NCBI GenBank assembly: GCA_031553885.1
Contig: JAVBKV010000019.1
Span: 1 to 64,000 of the forward strand
Length of the DNA: 64,000 nucleotides
DNA from: JAVBKV01 sp031553885
GTDB taxonomy: Bacteria; Bacteroidota; Bacteroidia; Bacteroidales; Azobacteroidaceae
Direction: 5' to 3'
The position numbers and the translations under genes were made by a program. The notes beneath the pieces are model-generated. The model was given only the letters and a program-made list of their open reading frames with translations. It did not search any database and had not been told where the DNA came from. Below, piece by piece: positions 61,194 through 64,000 of this stretch (position 1 is its first letter; each line of letters begins with the position of its first letter).

Positions 61194-62948
61194 TTATCTA
61201 TCCAATCCTACTTTACCGATACCCACACTTCCGACCGATTTTGTTTTCGGTTCCGATTTGTAGGTTATTTTACCGATGCCGTTTACTCCTCCTTTGAGGT
61301 GCTGAACCGGATTACAACGAATCGATCCGACTCCTTCTACTTTGGCATAAACCGTATCGGCAACCATTTCAATCGCCTTGATTTCTCCGGCACCTTTAAG
61401 ATGCAAACCGGCATTTGTTGCCTTTCCTCCGAGGCTTACAGAACCCACTCCGTCGAGGTTTACATCCACCTTCTCACAATACAGGCTATCAGCCCGGAAA
61501 CTTCCTGCTCCGTCAATCTCGACATCAAAATGGTTTGCTTTGAACGCATTTGGCAACGTAACTCCTCCTATTGATTTTATTTTGACTCCTTTCAACGATG
61601 GAGTTTCCAAACGAACGACCATCAATGCCTCCTGTTTGAACCGGTAACCTTTCTGCATGGACAGGCTCAACTCTCCATTCTCTACTGTCCAGACCACTTT
61701 ATCTATAAAATTCGAATCTCCGTTGATCACAATACGAGGCGTATCACTTTTAGATTGTACAATACTCAGGTTGGCGATAAAAAGCTCGTCCATCTTCAAG
61801 GTCTTAAAAGCAGGTAATGTTTCTTCCCGGTCAGTCAGCATTCCGTTACCTTCAATAACTTCAACAGGGTTATTATTATCAGAATCTCCCCAAGTAACAC
61901 TCCATGAATGATCTCCATTCGGAATATTGGACAGGTTGATATGAAATCCCGATGAAACCAATACAATAACAGCAGCTACCCAGGCAATGAAACTTACCCA
62001 TTTTACACCCTTATGCAGAGGTTTTAATTTGGCGAAGTAAGCAACAATCGAATAGATCAAAGCAACCAGAGGAATCGCAATAATAAAGATAAAAGCGATT
62101 GTCGCCACCACCGGATGGCTGAATGTCAATACGGAACCTGTTGCTCCGAATATGCCGCCAACCAAACCGCTCCCGGCACCAAACAAGCCTCCTCCAATTC
62201 CAAAAAGAACTCCAAATAAAACAATCAGGATGATAACCAATACAAAAACCATCGGTATTCCGATCAGGCATCCGAAACCAACCAGGCAAACCTTCAGAAA
62301 GGCGACGATGAAATCCAACACTCCGGCAATACAGCCTTTATTTTCCTGTTGTACAGGAGCATTTTCAGCAGCCACCGTTTTTCCTATGTTTTCCAATGTA
62401 ATGGCTTCCCCACGCATTTCCAGTTTCTGCTCGGCAGTCAGAGCTCCCGGAACAATCATCCAGATAAGCAGGTAGACCGGAACAAACCAGAAAGAAGTAG
62501 CAAACATCAGGATGATGAAAATGATTCGTACCGGTATCACATTCCAGTTGAAATAAGCGGCAATTCCCGAACATACCCCGCCAAACATCTTATCATCCAC
62601 GTTCCGGTACAGCTTCTTTTTTTTCCGTTCTTCAGTATGTAACGGCTGATGAGGTCTTTCAGGTTCCCCGGCTTCTGAAATTTCGGCATCACCGAAATCA
62701 GCAGGACGACCCATCCGCTCGATCACCGCCTCAACATGCTCGATTGTGATTACCTGGTAACCCAGGCGGATTCTTTCGCTGAATAATTCCTCTATACGAG
62801 ACTCAAAATCAGCTATGATTTCTGCAGAACCCTCTTCTTTACGAAAATAAACCCGTAAGTTAGAAAGGTAATTATCTAATAATGCATACGCATCTTCATC
62901 AATATTGAACACCCTTCCGTTGAGGTTGACTGTTAATGTCTTTTTCAT
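61194..62948 (-). CDS. PspC-domain membrane protein with GIN (DUF2807) domain
   Basis: A 584-aa envelope-stress-type protein. Residues about 1-90 form an N-terminal domain seen before PspC (TVNLNGRVFNIDEDAYALLDN). The PspC domain (about 110-170) has the typical KKLYRNVDDKMFGGVCSG and a membrane segment. A further 4-5 hydrophobic segments follow (about 200-345). The periplasmic end (about 390-560) is a DUF2807/GIN right-handed beta helix with repeats (DGVGSVSLGGKATN, EGVGSIRCN). It lies 11 bases after padR, which should control it. Confidence 0.9.
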   Translation of the reverse strand: MKKTLTVNLNGRVFNIDEDAYALLDNYLSNLRVYFRKEEGSAEIIADFESRIEELFSERIRLGYQVITIEHVEAVIERMGRPADFGDAEISEAGEPERPHQPLHTEERKKKKLYRNVDDKMFGGVCSGIAAYFNWNVIPVRIIFIILMFATSFWFVPVYLLIWMIVPGALTAEQKLEMRGEAITLENIGKTVAAENAPVQQENKGCIAGVLDFIVAFLKVCLVGFGCLIGIPMVFVLVIILIVLFGVLFGIGGGLFGAGSGLVGGIFGATGSVLTFSHPVVATIAFIFIIAIPLVALIYSIVAYFAKLKPLHKGVKWVSFIAWVAAVIVLVSSGFHINLSNIPNGDHSWSVTWGDSDNNNPVEVIEGNGMLTDREETLPAFKTLKMDELFIANLSIVQSKSDTPRIVINGDSNFIDKVVWTVENGELSLSMQKGYRFKQEALMVVRLETPSLKGVKIKSIGGVTLPNAFKANHFDVEIDGAGSFRADSLYCEKVDVNLDGVGSVSLGGKATNAGLHLKGAGEIKAIEMVADTVYAKVEGVGSIRCNPVQHLKGGVNGIGKITYKSEPKTKSVGSVGIGKVGLDR

Positions 62949-62959
62949 ATCTGTAGTTT

Positions 62960-63286
62960 TTATAGATTTTTCAAATGATTAATCGTCTCGTTTATTTCTG
63001 TCCAGGCTAAGCCGAGTTCCGACAAAAACTCCTCCCCTTCTTTCGTCAGGGCGTAATATTTCCGCGGAGGTCCCTGCGTCGACTCAATCCATTCGTAGCT
63101 GAGCAAATCCATATTTTTCAGCCGGGTCAACAAAGGATACAGGGTACCCTCTACCACTAGCAACCGTGCATCCTGCAATTTCTGGATAATATCCGTAGCA
63201 TAGGCCGGTTCCCGTTGCAGAATCAGAAGAATACAATACTCGAGTATTCCCTTCCGCATTTGTGATTTTACATTATCTGCTTTCAT
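62960..63286 (-). CDS. PadR-family transcriptional regulator
   Basis: A 108-aa winged-helix repressor (QMRKGILEYCILLILQREP, then VVEGTLYPLLTRLKNMDLL) with a short C-terminal dimer helix. PadR-type proteins respond to small molecules or membrane-active agents. The start at 63286 is set by the conserved ADNVKSQMRKG opening; the upstream in-frame extension is not gene-like. It forms an operon with the PspC protein. Confidence 0.95.
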   Translation of the reverse strand: MKADNVKSQMRKGILEYCILLILQREPAYATDIIQKLQDARLLVVEGTLYPLLTRLKNMDLLSYEWIESTQGPPRKYYALTKEGEEFLSELGLAWTEINETINHLKNL

Positions 63287-63306
63287 ATATTTTTCGTTTA
63301 ATAATA

Positions 63307-63352
63307 CAAAGATATAATGTTTTATAATACCTTGCAATACATAGTACTGTAT
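63307..63352 (-). promoter_or_regulatory. Promoter and candidate PadR operator
   Basis: TTG (63335-63337), 20 bases, then TATCTTTG (63307-63314) match the consensus perfectly on the minus strand. Directly upstream and touching the -33 box is the dyad ATACA-N6-TGTAT at 63337-63352. PadR operators are often dyads of this ATAC/GTAT type, so autoregulation is likely. The remaining sequence up to 63595 shows no other gene. Confidence 0.6.
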
Positions 63353-63555
63353 TTTAATGTATTTTAACAAATAATCATTAGATAACAATTACTTTACAGC
63401 CATTCTTTATTTTTTTTTCCAATTGTAAATATTTAATAATCAAATGAATAGTTCCGGATGATTATGTGATAACATCAGAGAACTGCGATGATCCTTCAAT
63501 CCTATTTTCTAACTGTGAAACCAAGGTTTTTCTTTTTCAAATAAATTTTAATTTG

Positions 63556-63563
63556 TATGTTTG
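63556..63563 (+). promoter_or_regulatory. -7 promoter element of the last gene
   Basis: TATGTTTG followed by T, 33 bases before the ATG at 63596; no clear -33 box. Confidence 0.4.
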
Positions 63564-63595
63564 TGAATGGTTAAGTGAAATTAATGCCATGAAGT

Positions 63596-64000
63596 ATGAG
63601 AAACATTCTATTATTTTCATCTTTATTATACTCATTTTGTTTTGGTCAAGTTGATCCTTACTACAATAGGCAGCTTAACGAATATTTCAACCCACAACAA
63701 ATAGATTTTAGCAAGGAATATTTTGACTTACAAAGCAAACAATATTCAAAAGATAAAAATCAACTTCAACAATCGTTGAGTTATGATTACAGTTCGATTT
63801 GGCTAACTGAAAACACACAACAAAATGGCGTTATAGGACTTAATTATCAACGTATACAAATACATATAAGCAAAGTAACCAAAAGTAAAAATTCTCCTGA
63901 TACTTATTTAATAATTGGCAAATCAAAAGTCAACAATAATATTTGTAATTTTTCAGGAGAAATTAAACTTATAAATTTTTTTTACACAGATCGTGATAAT
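63596..64000 (+). CDS. Partial secreted protein running off the window end
   Basis: The frame from the ATG at 63596 stays open for 135 codons to the end. It begins with a signal peptide (MRNILLFSSLLYSFCFGQ, cleaved after FGQ or near it), followed by a segment rich in Asn, Gln, Lys and Tyr (QQIDFSKEYFDLQSKQYSKD). I do not recognise a family. It is AT-rich, like other genes in the window that look transferred. The rest of the gene lies outside the window. Confidence 0.6.
   Translation, partial: MRNILLFSSLLYSFCFGQVDPYYNRQLNEYFNPQQIDFSKEYFDLQSKQYSKDKNQLQQSLSYDYSSIWLTENTQQNGVIGLNYQRIQIHISKVTKSKNSPDTYLIIGKSKVNNNICNFSGEIKLINFFYTDRDN

Noticed and set aside
63466..63654. 62-codon frame near the right end
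   Set aside because: It overlaps the better frame that starts at 63596 with a signal peptide; the longer open frame is to be preferred.
1..64000. CRISPR array, prophage or conjugative element
   Set aside because: No set of regularly spaced direct repeats and no integrase, terminase, relaxase or transposase gene was found.

Overview
The window looks like a chromosome segment of a Bacteroidales-type gut or host-associated Bacteroidota. Support: a SusC/SusD pair, FecR anti-sigma factors with ECF sigma factors, STN-domain TonB receptors, few Shine-Dalgarno sites, and many copies of the phylum's promoter (TTTG or TTG, 19-21 bases, then TAnnTTTG). No genus can be named from the sequence alone. No phage, integrase, transposase gene, rRNA or CRISPR array was seen.

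Layout. 0-10 kb: a nutrient-uptake locus (FecR, SusC, SusD, unknown surface lipoprotein) that converges on an ECF sigma factor gene. 10-15 kb: a DUF2007 gene, a tiny peptide, an AT-rich HEAT-like lipoprotein, a tRNA-Gly/tRNA-Leu operon with a tRNA fragment at its head, and an MsbA-type ABC exporter. 15-24.5 kb: a beta-barrel TonB receptor with a glycine-rich tail, cardiolipin synthase, a TPM/zinc-ribbon membrane protein, an HTH regulator, an HdeD-like protein and an arylsulfatase.

24.6-33.4 kb is an accessory stretch of small stress and repair genes: Crp-type regulator, Gdx/SugE-type exporter, GNAT, YdeI, RsgA, three consecutive O6-alkylguanine methyltransferase paralogues (the last fused to an AraC DNA-binding domain), DUF1398 and an Fpg/Nei-like protein. 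It also holds visible gene decay: an internally deleted GNAT gene, a shortened DUF1801 gene and a GyrI-like remnant with a stop codon. A 16-base element repeated at the same spacing before two methyltransferase genes suggests a shared operator.

33.4-64 kb is mostly housekeeping and envelope work: folA-thyA, an rRNA-type methyltransferase, LptB, MlaE-MlaF followed by a split 5'-nucleotidase, a NagZ-beta-lactamase-fold fusion and a CobC-like phosphatase in one tight operon, PlsC, a low-molecular-weight phosphatase, a 7TM-HD phosphohydrolase, GltX-WaaA, a gamma-carbonic anhydrase fold protein, an acyltransferase, a second ECF/FecR/TonB-receptor locus, ACT-PaaK, and PadR-PspC. Set into it at 35.8-37.6 kb is a two-gene AAA15 ATPase plus DUF3226 TOPRIM module, the best candidate here for an anti-phage defence system. 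Two copies of a GC-rich palindromic repeat family lie at about 0.2-0.4 kb and 46.8-47.0 kb.
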